From: Lachnospiraceae bacterium
Lineage (GTDB): Bacteria > Bacillota > Clostridia > Lachnospirales > Lachnospiraceae
Direction: 5' to 3'
Length of the DNA: 64,000 bases
NCBI GenBank assembly: GCA_021772075.1
Contig: JAETNQ010000002.1
Location: 1 to 64,000 of the forward strand
Below are positions 44,883 to 53,960 of this stretch, piece after piece (within the stretch, counting starts at the first letter, position 1; each line of letters opens with the position of its first letter). The position numbers were made by a program, and so were the translations under genes. The notes beneath the pieces are model-generated. The model was given only the letters and a program-made list of their open reading frames with translations. It had not been told where the DNA came from and made no database searches.

Positions 44883-45854
44883 CTATTCCATGCCGGCCCT
44901 CTTCAGCTGCCTTTCTATATGTAACGTCAGGTTGTTTACCACATCGTAAAATGTTCCGTTCATCGTACATCCTGCCGCCCTCATATGTCCGCCGCCTCCA
45001 AAATATACGGCGATTTCCGCCACATCCACTTTCCCTTTGGAGCGCAGACTCACTTTATATTCCAGCACTCCTGTCTGGTACATGAAGATCGTGCATTCCA
45101 CATCCCTCGTCTGATTGAGCTGGCTCACGATTCCTTCCAAGTCTTTGGCGTCTGCATGGTAAAAATCCAATGTTTTCTTTTCTATGCCGCTGACTATGCA
45201 TTTCCCATCCATAATGAGGATGCTTTCCAAAAGCGCCCGCCCAAGAAGAAGCGTCTGCACATAAGTTTTCTCATAAAATGTCTTCTCTATGACCTCCGAA
45301 AAATCAAAGCCGAAAGCAACCAGCTTAGAAGCGATAGCCAAAGTCTCCGGTGAAGTGTTGGAGTACCGGAACACTCCCGTATCGTGTACGATCCCGATAT
45401 AAATTGCCTTGGCAATTTCCTTATCCAGCTTTTCTTCCTCGATTATGCGAAAGACCAGTTCGCTGGTTGAACTCGCATGGGGATCAATAAAATTGACGGT
45501 TCCGCACCCTTTGTTGCTGATATGGTGGTCGATATTAATCGTCCTTTCCGCCCGGTTAAACAACGGCTCCGCCGCGCCCAGACGGTCCGCTACTGTATCC
45601 AGCGCGATAAAAACGTCAAAATCTTCTTCACAGCCCCCTCCTTCCATCACATCCGTACGAATCTTATCTATATCCTTGATGCAGCGGAAAACTTCTGAAG
45701 GCTGTTCCAAAAACAATTCCACCGGTTTTTCAGGAAATACTTTCCTCAAATACAGGTATAGCGCCATACATGCTCCCACACAGTCTCCGTCCGGACGGAT
45801 GTGTCCGCCGATCCCTATGCTTTTTGCATCCTTTACTTCTTCTGCTATTTTCAT
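44883..45854 (-). CDS. nrnA: DHH-family nanoRNase/pAp phosphatase
   Basis: NrnA degrades short oligoribonucleotides and dephosphorylates pAp. The 323-residue protein has the DHH motifs GGHIRPDGDCVGACMAL, FIALDTVADRL and INIDHHISNKGCGTVNF, a motif VHDTGVFRYSNTSPETL, and a DHHA1 domain ending GGGGHMRAAGCTM. The ATG overlaps the rbfA stop as ATGA. Order infB-rbfA-nrnA-truB is conserved. Confidence 0.94.
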   Translation of the reverse strand: MKIAEEVKDAKSIGIGGHIRPDGDCVGACMALYLYLRKVFPEKPVELFLEQPSEVFRCIKDIDKIRTDVMEGGGCEEDFDVFIALDTVADRLGAAEPLFNRAERTINIDHHISNKGCGTVNFIDPHASSTSELVFRIIEEEKLDKEIAKAIYIGIVHDTGVFRYSNTSPETLAIASKLVAFGFDFSEVIEKTFYEKTYVQTLLLGRALLESILIMDGKCIVSGIEKKTLDFYHADAKDLEGIVSQLNQTRDVECTIFMYQTGVLEYKVSLRSKGKVDVAEIAVYFGGGGHMRAAGCTMNGTFYDVVNNLTLHIERQLKRAGME

Positions 45855-46210
45855 TCCCTGCCTCCATTCACCTCATCGATCAATCTGGACATATTTACGC
45901 CATAGGCAATGGACTGATCCATAATAAAAGTGATTTCGGGCGTATTGCGCAGATTCACCTCTTTTGCCAGCTGGTTCTTAATATAACCCGTCGCGCTTTT
46001 TAAGCCTTCCAGCGTATTTTTTTGCATCTCTTCTTCGCCAAGAACGCTGATCCACGCTTTGCATGTTTTCAAATCCGGCGATACCTCCACCGCTACCACG
46101 GAAGTCAGGGGGCTGATACGGGGATCTTTGATTTCCCCCCGTATGATCTCTGCCAGCGCCCGCTGCACCTCTCCATTGATCCTCGTATTCTTTATGCTGT
46201 TCTTTCTCAT
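45851..46210 (-). CDS. rbfA: Ribosome-binding factor A
   Basis: RbfA is a KH-like protein that assists late 30S maturation. The 119-residue protein has INGEVQRALAEIIRGEIKDPRISPLTSVVAVEVSPDLKTCKAWISVLG, followed by a C-terminal stretch with LAKEVNLRNTPEITFIMDQSI. It lies 27 bases downstream of infB. Length is normal. Confidence 0.96.
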   Translation of the reverse strand: MRKNSIKNTRINGEVQRALAEIIRGEIKDPRISPLTSVVAVEVSPDLKTCKAWISVLGEEEMQKNTLEGLKSATGYIKNQLAKEVNLRNTPEITFIMDQSIAYGVNMSRLIDEVNGGRE

Positions 46211-46237
46211 AAATAATATATACTCCCTTATTTCTGA

Positions 46238-49117
46238 CTATCTAGGCACTTCCACCATGATATATGCTTCTACGATATCCAGTTCCTGCATCTGGTCAAA
46301 ACCATCGAATACCAAGCCGCATTCGAAACCGGACTTCACTTCCTTCACATCGTCCTTGAAACGCTTCAAGGAACTGAGCGCGCCTTCATAAATCTGCTCG
46401 CCTTCCCTCGTAATGCGGATCTTGCAGTCGCGCTTGAATACGCCGTCCAAAATATAGGAACCGGCGATATTGCCCACTGCCGAAGCCTTGAATATCTGGC
46501 GCACTTCCGCATGCCCGATGACTTTTTCCTCAAAAATAGGATCCAACATCCCTTTCATCGCCAACTCGATATCCTCGATCGCCTGATAAATTACTTTGTA
46601 AAGCCTGATATCCACGCCTTCCCTTTCGGCAACTGTTTTTGCCATGGCATCCGGCCTTACATTAAAGCCGATAATAATCGCGGAAGATGCGGAAGCCAGG
46701 GATACGTCGGATTCCGTAATGGCTCCTACGCCTCCATGGATGCATTTTACAACCACTTCTTCATTGGAAAGCTTCAACAGGCTCTGCTTTACCGCCTCTA
46801 CGCTGCCCTGGACGTCCGCCTTGATGATCAGGTTCAATTCCTTCAAATTGCCCGCCTGGATCTGTGTAAAGAGATCGTCCAGGGACATCTTGGATTTGGT
46901 ATCCTCCAGCATTTTTTCCTTATTCTGCGCCAGATATGTCTCCGCATAGGATTTCGCCGTTTTATCATTTTCATGGGCAATAAATACTTCTCCCGCGCTC
47001 GGGACATCGGACAGCCCCAATATTTCTACCGGCGTGGAAGGCAGCGCTTCCTTCACCCGTCTTCCCTTATCATCGATCATCGCCCTGACCTTGCCATGGC
47101 TGGAGCCTGCGGAGATAAAATCACCCACATGGAGCGTACCCTTCTGTACCAGCACCGTTGCCACCGGCCCTCTTCCCTTATCCAGTTCTGCTTCGATGAC
47201 AAGCCCTCTGGCGCGCCTCCTGGCATTTGCCTTTAATTCCAGGATCTCTGCCGTAAGCAGGATCGTCTCCAACAGCGTGTCGATGCCTTCCCCGGACTTC
47301 GCGGACACCGGCACAAATTCCGTGCTTCCGCCCCAGTCTACCGGAATCAGTTCGTATTCCGTCAATTCCTGTTTCACTCTGTCAACATTGGCATTGGGCT
47401 TATCAATCTTATTTACCGCAACGATGATCTCAATTCCGGCTGCCTTTGCATGGTTGATCGCCTCTATTGTCTGGGGCATAACGCCGTCATCCGCAGCCAC
47501 GACGAGAATCGCGATATCGGTAGAATTCGCTCCCCTCATCCTCATTGCAGTAAACGCCTCATGGCCCGGCGTATCCAGGAAAGTAATCCTTTCTCCGCCC
47601 GCTTTTACCGTATATGCGCCAATATGCTGGGTGATTCCGCCGGCTTCCTTATCCGTAACATTCGTTTTGCGGATCGCATCCAGAAGGGATGTCTTGCCAT
47701 GGTCAACATGGCCCATGACGCAGATTACCGGAGGACGCTTTGTCATATCTTCCTCTTTTTCTTCTTCTTCTTTCAAAAGCTCTTCAATAACATCGATCTT
47801 TTCTTCTTTTTCACAGATGATGTCATACTCGATCGCAATATTCTCCGCTTCTTCAAAAGAAAGTTCTGAATTCACGGTAACGATCTGCCCCTGCAAAAAT
47901 AACTTCTTAATGATCACAGAGGGCTGCATTTTCATCTTATCCGCAAGTTCCTTGATAGTCAGGGAATCCGGGACAACGATCACCTTGATCTGCTCCTCTT
48001 TTGCCTCTTCCACTTTTTTCTCCGGGCGGATAAATCTTCCGGCTTTATTCTTGCCGGATATTTTCATGTCATCCTCTTCGTAAATCAGATCTTTCTTAGA
48101 GCGCTTATCCTTCTCCTGGCTGATTCTGCGCTTTTCTTCATCCCTGTGCTTTTCCTGATCCTTGATCGGGCTCTCCGGCATGAATCCTTTAGAGGCCGCA
48201 GGCTTTCTGAATCGATTGTCCTGCCCGCCATTTCCTCTGTTAGGGCGCTCATTATTTCCGCCAAACCTGTTATGATTCTGGCCGCCAGTATTGCCGCGCC
48301 TATCCCCTTGATTATTTTCAAAAGGTCTGCGATTCTGGCCTTCGGCCCTCCGTCCGTCATTCCTATTATTGCTCCTGTTTTCATTTCTATTCTCGCCTCT
48401 GTTTTCCTGCCGTCTCTGCGGTTCGCTATTTCTCGGTCTGTCCTGTCCTTCCGGCCTGCCGCTCCGTTCCGGCCTCTCCTGCCTGAAATTATCCGGTTTC
48501 TTTACCTGCTCCTGGCTTGCAGCAGGCATATTCGCCGCCGGTTCCGGTTTCGGCCTTTTTATCTCTGCCACAGACTCAATCCTTTTGTTTTCCGCCTTTG
48601 CCGCCGGTTTCTGATCCCGCTTCGGCATATTATTATGCGCCGGCACCATGGTGACGGGAGGCGTGGGGGATGGAGGCGTCAACGGCTTTACCGGCCGGTA
48701 AGGCGCCATTTTCTCTTGTCTGTCCTGCCGGCCATAATTCCCTTGCTTCTGCCCGTTCGCCGACTGGGGCTTTTTGTCTCCTGCCGGTCTCGGCTTCTGC
48801 CCCGGCATCTTGCTGTTATGAGGATTGCTCACAAAAATTATTTTTTTCTTTTTCTTCGGTGCCTCGTTTACAGCTCCTCCCTCTTTTGCCATCGGTTTCT
48901 CCTCTTTCGTCTCCACTTTTTCGGTTTTTTCTTCTTTCTTTTCCGGAATCTCAGGTTTATCTTTCTTAAAATGCGCTCTTACTAAGGCAATTGCCTCTTC
49001 CTCAATAGAACTCTGAGCCGCCTTCACATCCATTCCTTTTTCCTGCAAAAAAGCTATCAGTTCCTTGCTCTGTCTATCTAATTCCTTCGCAAGTTCATGC
49101 ACCTTCATTTTCGCCAT
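46238..49117 (-). CDS. infB: Translation initiation factor IF-2
   Basis: IF-2 positions initiator tRNA on the ribosome using GTP. The 959-residue protein has an IF2_N-type start ([40 protein letters not shown]), a long disordered region rich in Arg/Asn/Gly/Pro (about 130-330), then the GTPase core with G1 [35 protein letters not shown] and NKIDKP, and C-terminal domains. I start at the ATG at 49117 (GGAGG eight bases upstream), which overlaps the L7Ae-like gene by 23 bases; a TTG at 49144 is less likely. Confidence 0.97.
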   Translation of the reverse strand: MAKMKVHELAKELDRQSKELIAFLQEKGMDVKAAQSSIEEEAIALVRAHFKKDKPEIPEKKEEKTEKVETKEEKPMAKEGGAVNEAPKKKKKIIFVSNPHNSKMPGQKPRPAGDKKPQSANGQKQGNYGRQDRQEKMAPYRPVKPLTPPSPTPPVTMVPAHNNMPKRDQKPAAKAENKRIESVAEIKRPKPEPAANMPAASQEQVKKPDNFRQERPERSGRPEGQDRPRNSEPQRRQENRGENRNENRSNNRNDGRRAEGQNRRPFENNQGDRRGNTGGQNHNRFGGNNERPNRGNGGQDNRFRKPAASKGFMPESPIKDQEKHRDEEKRRISQEKDKRSKKDLIYEEDDMKISGKNKAGRFIRPEKKVEEAKEEQIKVIVVPDSLTIKELADKMKMQPSVIIKKLFLQGQIVTVNSELSFEEAENIAIEYDIICEKEEKIDVIEELLKEEEEKEEDMTKRPPVICVMGHVDHGKTSLLDAIRKTNVTDKEAGGITQHIGAYTVKAGGERITFLDTPGHEAFTAMRMRGANSTDIAILVVAADDGVMPQTIEAINHAKAAGIEIIVAVNKIDKPNANVDRVKQELTEYELIPVDWGGSTEFVPVSAKSGEGIDTLLETILLTAEILELKANARRRARGLVIEAELDKGRGPVATVLVQKGTLHVGDFISAGSSHGKVRAMIDDKGRRVKEALPSTPVEILGLSDVPSAGEVFIAHENDKTAKSYAETYLAQNKEKMLEDTKSKMSLDDLFTQIQAGNLKELNLIIKADVQGSVEAVKQSLLKLSNEEVVVKCIHGGVGAITESDVSLASASSAIIIGFNVRPDAMAKTVAEREGVDIRLYKVIYQAIEDIELAMKGMLDPIFEEKVIGHAEVRQIFKASAVGNIAGSYILDGVFKRDCKIRITREGEQIYEGALSSLKRFKDDVKEVKSGFECGLVFDGFDQMQELDIVEAYIMVEVPR

Positions 49118-49442
49118 GCTCACTACCTCCGTCTTCTTGTTCAACCACTTCCAAATGCTTCTTTATGGATCTTGCAAACCCCTCGTCCGTAACAGCCAGT
49201 ACCGTCCGCATTTCTTTTCCCATGGCATGCCCAAGCTCTTCTTTTTTTCCATACCGGAATATGGGTGTCTCATAGAAACTGCACATGTTACGAAACTTCT
49301 TTACCGTATTATCCGATGCGTCTTCACTTACAATCACCATTGCGGCCTGACCGTTCTTTACCGCTTTTTCTGCGGCAAAGCTTCCGCTCGCTACGTTTCT
49401 GGATCTTACCGCCAACCCGAGCAATGAATATATTTTATTCAC
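49095..49442 (-). CDS. ylxQ: L7Ae-family ribosomal protein (YlxQ)
   Basis: The 115-residue protein has the L7Ae/L30e-type RNA-binding fold: [50 protein letters not shown]. YlxQ proteins bind kink-turn-like RNA. I start at the GTG at 49442, ten bases after AAGGAG and overlapping the ylxR stop; a longer ATG frame begins inside ylxR. Location between ylxR and infB is conserved. Confidence 0.88.
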   Translation of the reverse strand: MNKIYSLLGLAVRSRNVASGSFAAEKAVKNGQAAMVIVSEDASDNTVKKFRNMCSFYETPIFRYGKKEELGHAMGKEMRTVLAVTDEGFARSIKKHLEVVEQEDGGSEHGENEGA

Positions 49443-49701
49443 CCTTTTCAAACTCCTTTTCCAAGCTATCGTATATCTCATCAGGAATACTCATTTTCAG
49501 GGATCTCTCCAGCCCCTTGTTCTTTCTCGCCTTTTTCAGGCATTCCCGCTCCATACAAAGATACGCGCCTCTCCCGTTTTTCTTTCCTGTCATATCCAGG
49601 ACGATGCCGTCCTCCGCCGTTTTCAGGACTCTCATCATCTCTTTCTTTCCCTTCATCTTTGAGCATCCGACACATTGCCTCATAGGAATCTTTTTTCCCA
49701 T
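49435..49701 (-). CDS. ylxR: YlxR family protein
   Basis: The 88-residue basic protein has MRQCVGCSKMKGKKEMMRVLK (CxxC pair), and NGRGAYLCMERECLKKARKNKGLERSL with the family GRGAY motif. It is a nucleic-acid-binding protein conserved between nusA and infB. In Bacillus YlxR has been linked to RNase P and to gene regulation; the function here is not shown. Confidence 0.93.
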   Translation of the reverse strand: MGKKIPMRQCVGCSKMKGKKEMMRVLKTAEDGIVLDMTGKKNGRGAYLCMERECLKKARKNKGLERSLKMSIPDEIYDSLEKEFEKGE

Positions 49702-49724
49702 ACCTTCCTCTTTCCTGCTACAGA

Positions 49725-51008
49725 TTATTCATTCCATGCGGGTTCGTCCGTTTTTTCTTCCACCGGCTCCGCTTCCCCGCTTTCTTCTCCGCCCAAGGAT
49801 TCTTCCTCTGCGGATGTCCCATATGGAACCTCCCCGCCGGAAGGTTCCTCCGAATCTATCGAATCTGCAGAATCTTTCGGATAATCTCCTTCCATTTCAA
49901 GTTCTTCTTCGTATTCCCCTTCTTCATACTCATCATAATCATCCAGGTAATCTTCGTAGCGGAAGCCCGGGGCATCCTTTGCCTGAGTCTCGCTCTTAAT
50001 ATCTATTTTATAACCGGTCAGCCTTGCCGCCAGCCTTGCGTTCTGTCCCTCTTTGCCGATTGCCAGGGAAAGCTGGTAATCAGGAACGACCACTTTCGCT
50101 GTTTTTTCATCCGGATCCGCAAATACGGCAACGATTTTGGCCGGAGATAAAGCATTCTGGATTAAATTGCCCGGATTTTCATCCCAGTTGATAATATCGA
50201 TCTTTTCCCCTCTCAGTTCCTCTACAATCGTATTTACTCTGGAGCCGTTGATTCCCACACACGCCCCGACTGCATCTACATTAGGATTGTTGGACCAAAC
50301 CGCCATTTTCGTACGGCTTCCAGCTTCCCTCGCGATGCTCTTGATCTCCACCGTGCCGTCCTTGATCTCCGTCACTTCGGCTTCAAACAGGCGTTTCACC
50401 AGCTCCGGATGAGTGCGGCTCACCAAAATGCGGGGACCCTTCGGCGTATTTTTCACTTCCAATATATAGACCTTGATTCTCTCCGTAGGCCTAAACTCCT
50501 CTCCCTTTACCTGTTCGCTCTCATTTAAGATACCGTCCGCCTTTCCAAGGTTAATGCTGATATTCCTTCCCACATAACGCTGTACGATACCCGTCACGAT
50601 ATCTTTTTCTTTCTCATAATATTGATTATAAATAACGCTTCTTTCCTCTTCACGAATCTTCTGCAGGATCACGTTCTTCGCATTCTGCGTCGCAATGCGC
50701 CCGAATTCTTTTGATTTGATCTCCACATGGATCACATCCCCCAGCTGTGCCTGTTTGGATATTTTCAGGGCATCCTCAAGGGATATCTGCATACAGTCAT
50801 CTTCCACTTCTTCCACTACTTCTTTTTCTGCATAGCACAAAAAATCGCACGTCTCTTTGTCAATCTCAACTTTAATGTTGTCGGATTTTCCAAAATGATT
50901 TTTACAAGCTGTTATCAGGGAATTTTCAATCGCTTCAAATAAGGTTTCTTTGCTTATTTCCTTTTCCTTCTCTAAGATATCCAACGCTTCCATTAATTCT
51001 CTGTTCAT
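49725..51008 (-). CDS. nusA: Transcription termination/antitermination factor NusA
   Basis: The 427-residue protein has the NusA N-terminal RNA polymerase-binding domain (MNRELMEALDILEKEKEISKETLFEAIENSL), an S1 domain (IVTGIVQRYVGRNISINLGKADGIL), and KH domains (DAVGACVGINGSRVNTIVEELRGEKIDI; VPDYQLSLAIGKEGQNARLAARLTGYKIDI). A long acidic C-terminal tail (DDYDEYEEGEYEEELEME...) of about 75 residues replaces the E. coli-type repeats. The start at 51008 is preceded by AGGAAGGAAG-like sequence. It lies between rimP and ylxR. Confidence 0.96.
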   Translation of the reverse strand: MNRELMEALDILEKEKEISKETLFEAIENSLITACKNHFGKSDNIKVEIDKETCDFLCYAEKEVVEEVEDDCMQISLEDALKISKQAQLGDVIHVEIKSKEFGRIATQNAKNVILQKIREEERSVIYNQYYEKEKDIVTGIVQRYVGRNISINLGKADGILNESEQVKGEEFRPTERIKVYILEVKNTPKGPRILVSRTHPELVKRLFEAEVTEIKDGTVEIKSIAREAGSRTKMAVWSNNPNVDAVGACVGINGSRVNTIVEELRGEKIDIINWDENPGNLIQNALSPAKIVAVFADPDEKTAKVVVPDYQLSLAIGKEGQNARLAARLTGYKIDIKSETQAKDAPGFRYEDYLDDYDEYEEGEYEEELEMEGDYPKDSADSIDSEEPSGGEVPYGTSAEEESLGGEESGEAEPVEEKTDEPAWNE

Positions 51009-51036
51009 TTCTTCTTTTCCTTTCTTCTTTTCCTCG

Positions 51037-51501
51037 TTAAAAATCAAGCGCTAATCTGATCACCGCAATATCCGCCTTCGCAAAAACCAGTTCCCGGCCT
51101 TCTGCCTCTATTGTGATGGAATTTTCATCATATGTTTTCAACACGCCGCTGAATTCCTTGCTGTTGTCCACCGGCTTATATGTTTTTACTTCCACTTCTT
51201 CCCCCAGGCTTTTTTCCAAATGCCTGTCTTTTTTCAACGCCCTTCCCAGCCCCGGGCTGCTCACTTCCAGAATATAGGCATCCTGAATAAAATCTTTTTC
51301 ATCCAGCGCATCCGACAAAATCCGGCTCACCCGTTCGCAGTCGTTAATATCCACGCCGCCCGGCTTATCGATATATGCCCTCAAATAATAGTCGCTGCCT
51401 TCTTTTACATATTCCACATCATAGATTTCTACGCCCGCCGCCTCTGCTATGGGCATTAGCAGTTCCTCTGTCCTGCTTTCATATGTTTCCTTCCTGGACA
51501 T
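51037..51501 (-). CDS. rimP: Ribosome maturation factor RimP
   Basis: RimP helps 30S assembly. The 154-residue protein has the N-terminal half ELLMPIAEAAGVEIYDVEYVKEGSDYYLRAYIDKPGGVDINDCERVSRILSDALDE and the C-terminal Sm-like half with SSPGLGRALKKDRHLEKSLGEEVEVKTYK. It is first in the rimP-nusA-infB operon, behind a promoter and a leader that contains a terminator-like hairpin. Confidence 0.96.
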   Translation of the reverse strand: MSRKETYESRTEELLMPIAEAAGVEIYDVEYVKEGSDYYLRAYIDKPGGVDINDCERVSRILSDALDEKDFIQDAYILEVSSPGLGRALKKDRHLEKSLGEEVEVKTYKPVDNSKEFSGVLKTYDENSITIEAEGRELVFAKADIAVIRLALDF

Positions 51502-51540
51502 ACTCCCACCGATTCCTTTCCCCGCATATTTTTATCCCCG

Positions 51541-51569
51541 CAAAAAGAGTGGACTCGCAAGTCCACTCT
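51541..51569 (-). ncRNA. rimP leader terminator/attenuator
   Basis: Between the promoter and rimP the leader has AGAGTGGACT-TGCG-AGTCCACTCT, a perfect 10-bp stem with a 4-base loop, followed by five T on the minus strand. This is a textbook intrinsic terminator placed before the first gene of the operon. Premature terminators upstream of rimP/ylxS have been described in Firmicutes, so I read it as a transcription attenuator of the operon, possibly responding to NusA. Confidence 0.75.
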
Positions 51570-51598
51570 AATTAACGATAACATATTATCTTCTTATA

Positions 51599-51627
51599 AC
51601 TATAGCACTGGCGGCAGGAAAATGCAA
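51599..51627 (-). promoter_or_regulatory. rimP-nusA operon promoter, -35 TTGCAT / extended -10 TGCTATAGT
   Basis: On the complement TTGCAT (51627-51622) and TATAGT (51604-51599) are 17 bases apart and the -10 is preceded by TGC, an extended -10 form. Transcription would start some 30 bases before the attenuator hairpin. Confidence 0.8.
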
Positions 51628-51661
51628 GGGAAATTTTTGTTTTCCGCAGCTATTTCCGCTT

Positions 51662-52858
51662 CTATTCCCCCCAATCTTTCATGCTGACATTCATATCCAC
51701 ATCCGTGCCGATTCCGCTCACCTTTCCCGTAGAACTATACTGCCAAATACTGAATTCATATGGAAAATATAAAGGAGTCTGGTAATAGGCAAACCATTTC
51801 TCATATTTTTCCAGCTGTTCCAAATCCACCATCAGCATAAAAGTTTTTAGATTGCCATAAATCATGGGCACATAACCAGCCTCTTCGATCCGGTCGCAGA
51901 AAGCAATGCATACATCCGTCCAGTCCTGTTTTCCCATATTCTTCGTACGTGGATTTTTCGTCGTTATTTCTTCCACATCCAAGACAATCGGATAAGAAAC
52001 GTCATAATCTTCCAGATTTTCCAAAACAAATTCCGCTTCTTCGACAGCTTCCTCCCGATTCAGCGCCTGCGTAAAAAAATAAACCCCCACATCGATGCCG
52101 TTTTCCAGCGCCCCTTTCATATTATCTTCATAGGTATCGTCCAATACCAGCTTTCCTTCCGTAGAGCCTCGTATTCCCAGCCGGATAAAAGCATATTCCA
52201 CGCCGTCCCCTGCCGCTTTCTCCCAGTCGATCTCTCCCTGGTATTTGGAAACATCGATCCCCTTTTTCGATATAACCTGTCCGTCCTCCACATATTCCAG
52301 AATATTGTCCTCATTCATGACAAACTGCTCTTCTATGTATGAATGATGCCTGACCGTATCCAAAATGGGGAAAAAATAATACCGGCTGTCCGCTGCCACC
52401 ACGATCTCGTCCGGGTAAAGTTCCCGCAGCATGGCGGAAGTACCCTCCCCATTTTCCATCATCGTCTTCACTCTTCCCAGAATCTCTTCTTCCTTCTGCC
52501 TGGAGGCATCCGAAACAGCAGCGCTTACCATATCCGCCGCTTCCTCCTCCGTATATAATATGGCATCGCCCGTTTCTTCTATATATGCCGCGGCCTCGCT
52601 GATCTTTGTTTCCAGCAGCCTGTTTTTTACCACCAGAAACAAACAGCCTGTCAAGGACCCCAAGGTCATAAGGCACAGAAATACCGGCAGTACGATTCCC
52701 CGCCTCCGTCTTCTCCTTCTTTTTGCCGGCGCATCCGTGGATCTCCTCCGGGATGGATAAATATAAATCTCCGTCCGGTCCGTATCCCCAATATCGATAT
52801 CTTCCATATCTAAATTTTCAATATGGATATTTCCAACACCATAGTCTCTCTGCTTCAT
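51662..52858 (-). CDS. GH25-family muramidase, membrane-anchored
   Basis: The 398-residue protein has a cytoplasmic N-terminus with a poly-Arg stretch (RRRRRRR) before one membrane helix (IVLPVFLCLMTLGSLTGCLFLVV) and an extracellular C-terminal GH25 lysozyme domain: GIDVSKYQGEIDWEKAAGDGVEYAFIRLGIRG at about 200-235, VGVYFFTQALNREEAVEEAEFVL, IVLDVEEITTKN with the catalytic acidic residues. It probably cleaves peptidoglycan glycan chains. I start at the ATG at 52858, six bases after GGGG. A remodelling or sporulation role is possible. Confidence 0.88.
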   Translation of the reverse strand: MKQRDYGVGNIHIENLDMEDIDIGDTDRTEIYIYPSRRRSTDAPAKRRRRRRRGIVLPVFLCLMTLGSLTGCLFLVVKNRLLETKISEAAAYIEETGDAILYTEEEAADMVSAAVSDASRQKEEEILGRVKTMMENGEGTSAMLRELYPDEIVVAADSRYYFFPILDTVRHHSYIEEQFVMNEDNILEYVEDGQVISKKGIDVSKYQGEIDWEKAAGDGVEYAFIRLGIRGSTEGKLVLDDTYEDNMKGALENGIDVGVYFFTQALNREEAVEEAEFVLENLEDYDVSYPIVLDVEEITTKNPRTKNMGKQDWTDVCIAFCDRIEEAGYVPMIYGNLKTFMLMVDLEQLEKYEKWFAYYQTPLYFPYEFSIWQYSSTGKVSGIGTDVDMNVSMKDWGE

Positions 52859-52911
52859 TCGCATCCCCGCTTCTTTTTATCCGCCGTATCACTTATCCCC
52901 ATCCAAACCGG

Positions 52912-53856
52912 TTATATTTTCTCGCTGAAATAGCTCTTGTATCCTTCGCCGAATATTTCCGTAGCACTGGTTACAATCATAAAAGCGTCGGGATCCTCTT
53001 CTTTCACAATTTCCTCCACCCGCGGAAATAAAGGTTTCTTTACCACGCACATAATAATCTTCTTTTCTTTTCCGCTGTACGCCCCCGCGCCGCTCAAGTG
53101 GGTGACTCCTACATCCAGATCAGCCAAAAGCCTGTCTGTGATCTTTTCCTGACAGTCGCTGATAATATAAACCAGCTTTGCGCCATCCCTTCCGTAAAGA
53201 ACGACATCCAGGACGACTGCCGTGACTACCACCGCGATTCCCGCATATAAGGCGGCATCTATATTCCGGAATACAAATCCGGAAATGGATACAATGCATA
53301 CATCCGTCATAAAAAATAAAATCCCTGTTTTTAAATGGGGAAACTTCAGCCGGAGGCATTTGATAATAATATCCGTCCCTCCCGTCGTCGCCCCCCGCTT
53401 AAATATCGTTCCAATAGATACCGCAATCAAAACGCTTCCTGCAAGAGCCGCCAGCAGGATATCGTCCGTCGCCGCCCCCAAAGGAGCCAAAAGGTTCGTA
53501 AACAGGGAAGTCATCGCAATGGCATAAAAGGTAGAGATGATAAAACGGACTCCAAACTTCCACACGCCTAAAAGCACAATGGGTATATTGATCAGCAGGA
53601 TCAACGTCCCTGTTTCCAGCGGTATCGCGCGGTTCAGCAAAATCGCAATTCCCGTCACGCCTCCCGGGGCAAGGTCATTAGGATCGATAAACAAGCTGAC
53701 TGCAGCCGCATATACCACCGACGCCAGGGTAATAATGATATAATCCAAAGCGATCTCTTTTACCGACTTTTTCTTTTCCCTTTTTTCCTCATATTCCTGC
53801 TCAATCTTTGCAAGATACCTCTCTTCCGCTGCCTGATCCGCTGATTTGTCTTTCAT
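52912..53856 (-). CDS. YitT family membrane protein
   Basis: The 314-residue protein has about five or six membrane helices (IALDYIIITLASVVYAAAVSLFI; GGVTGIAILLNRAIPLETGTLILLINIPIVLLGVWKFG) with the DUF161/YitT pattern, then a C-terminal DUF2179 domain (YIISDCQEKITDRLLADLDVGVTHLSGAGAYSGKEKKIIMCVVKKPLFPRVEEIVKEEDPDAFMIVTSATEIFGEGYK). Function is unknown in the family. It follows ilvA with a 100-base gap. Confidence 0.9.
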   Translation of the reverse strand: MKDKSADQAAEERYLAKIEQEYEEKREKKKSVKEIALDYIIITLASVVYAAAVSLFIDPNDLAPGGVTGIAILLNRAIPLETGTLILLINIPIVLLGVWKFGVRFIISTFYAIAMTSLFTNLLAPLGAATDDILLAALAGSVLIAVSIGTIFKRGATTGGTDIIIKCLRLKFPHLKTGILFFMTDVCIVSISGFVFRNIDAALYAGIAVVVTAVVLDVVLYGRDGAKLVYIISDCQEKITDRLLADLDVGVTHLSGAGAYSGKEKKIIMCVVKKPLFPRVEEIVKEEDPDAFMIVTSATEIFGEGYKSYFSEKI

Positions 53857-53960
53857 AGATAAACTCCGGTTTCATTTACTGGACACTAAACATAAGATTG
53901 CCATTCCCGGTATTTCCTATACCTTAAAACCAATCTTTTTATCCAATATGATAATATTTA

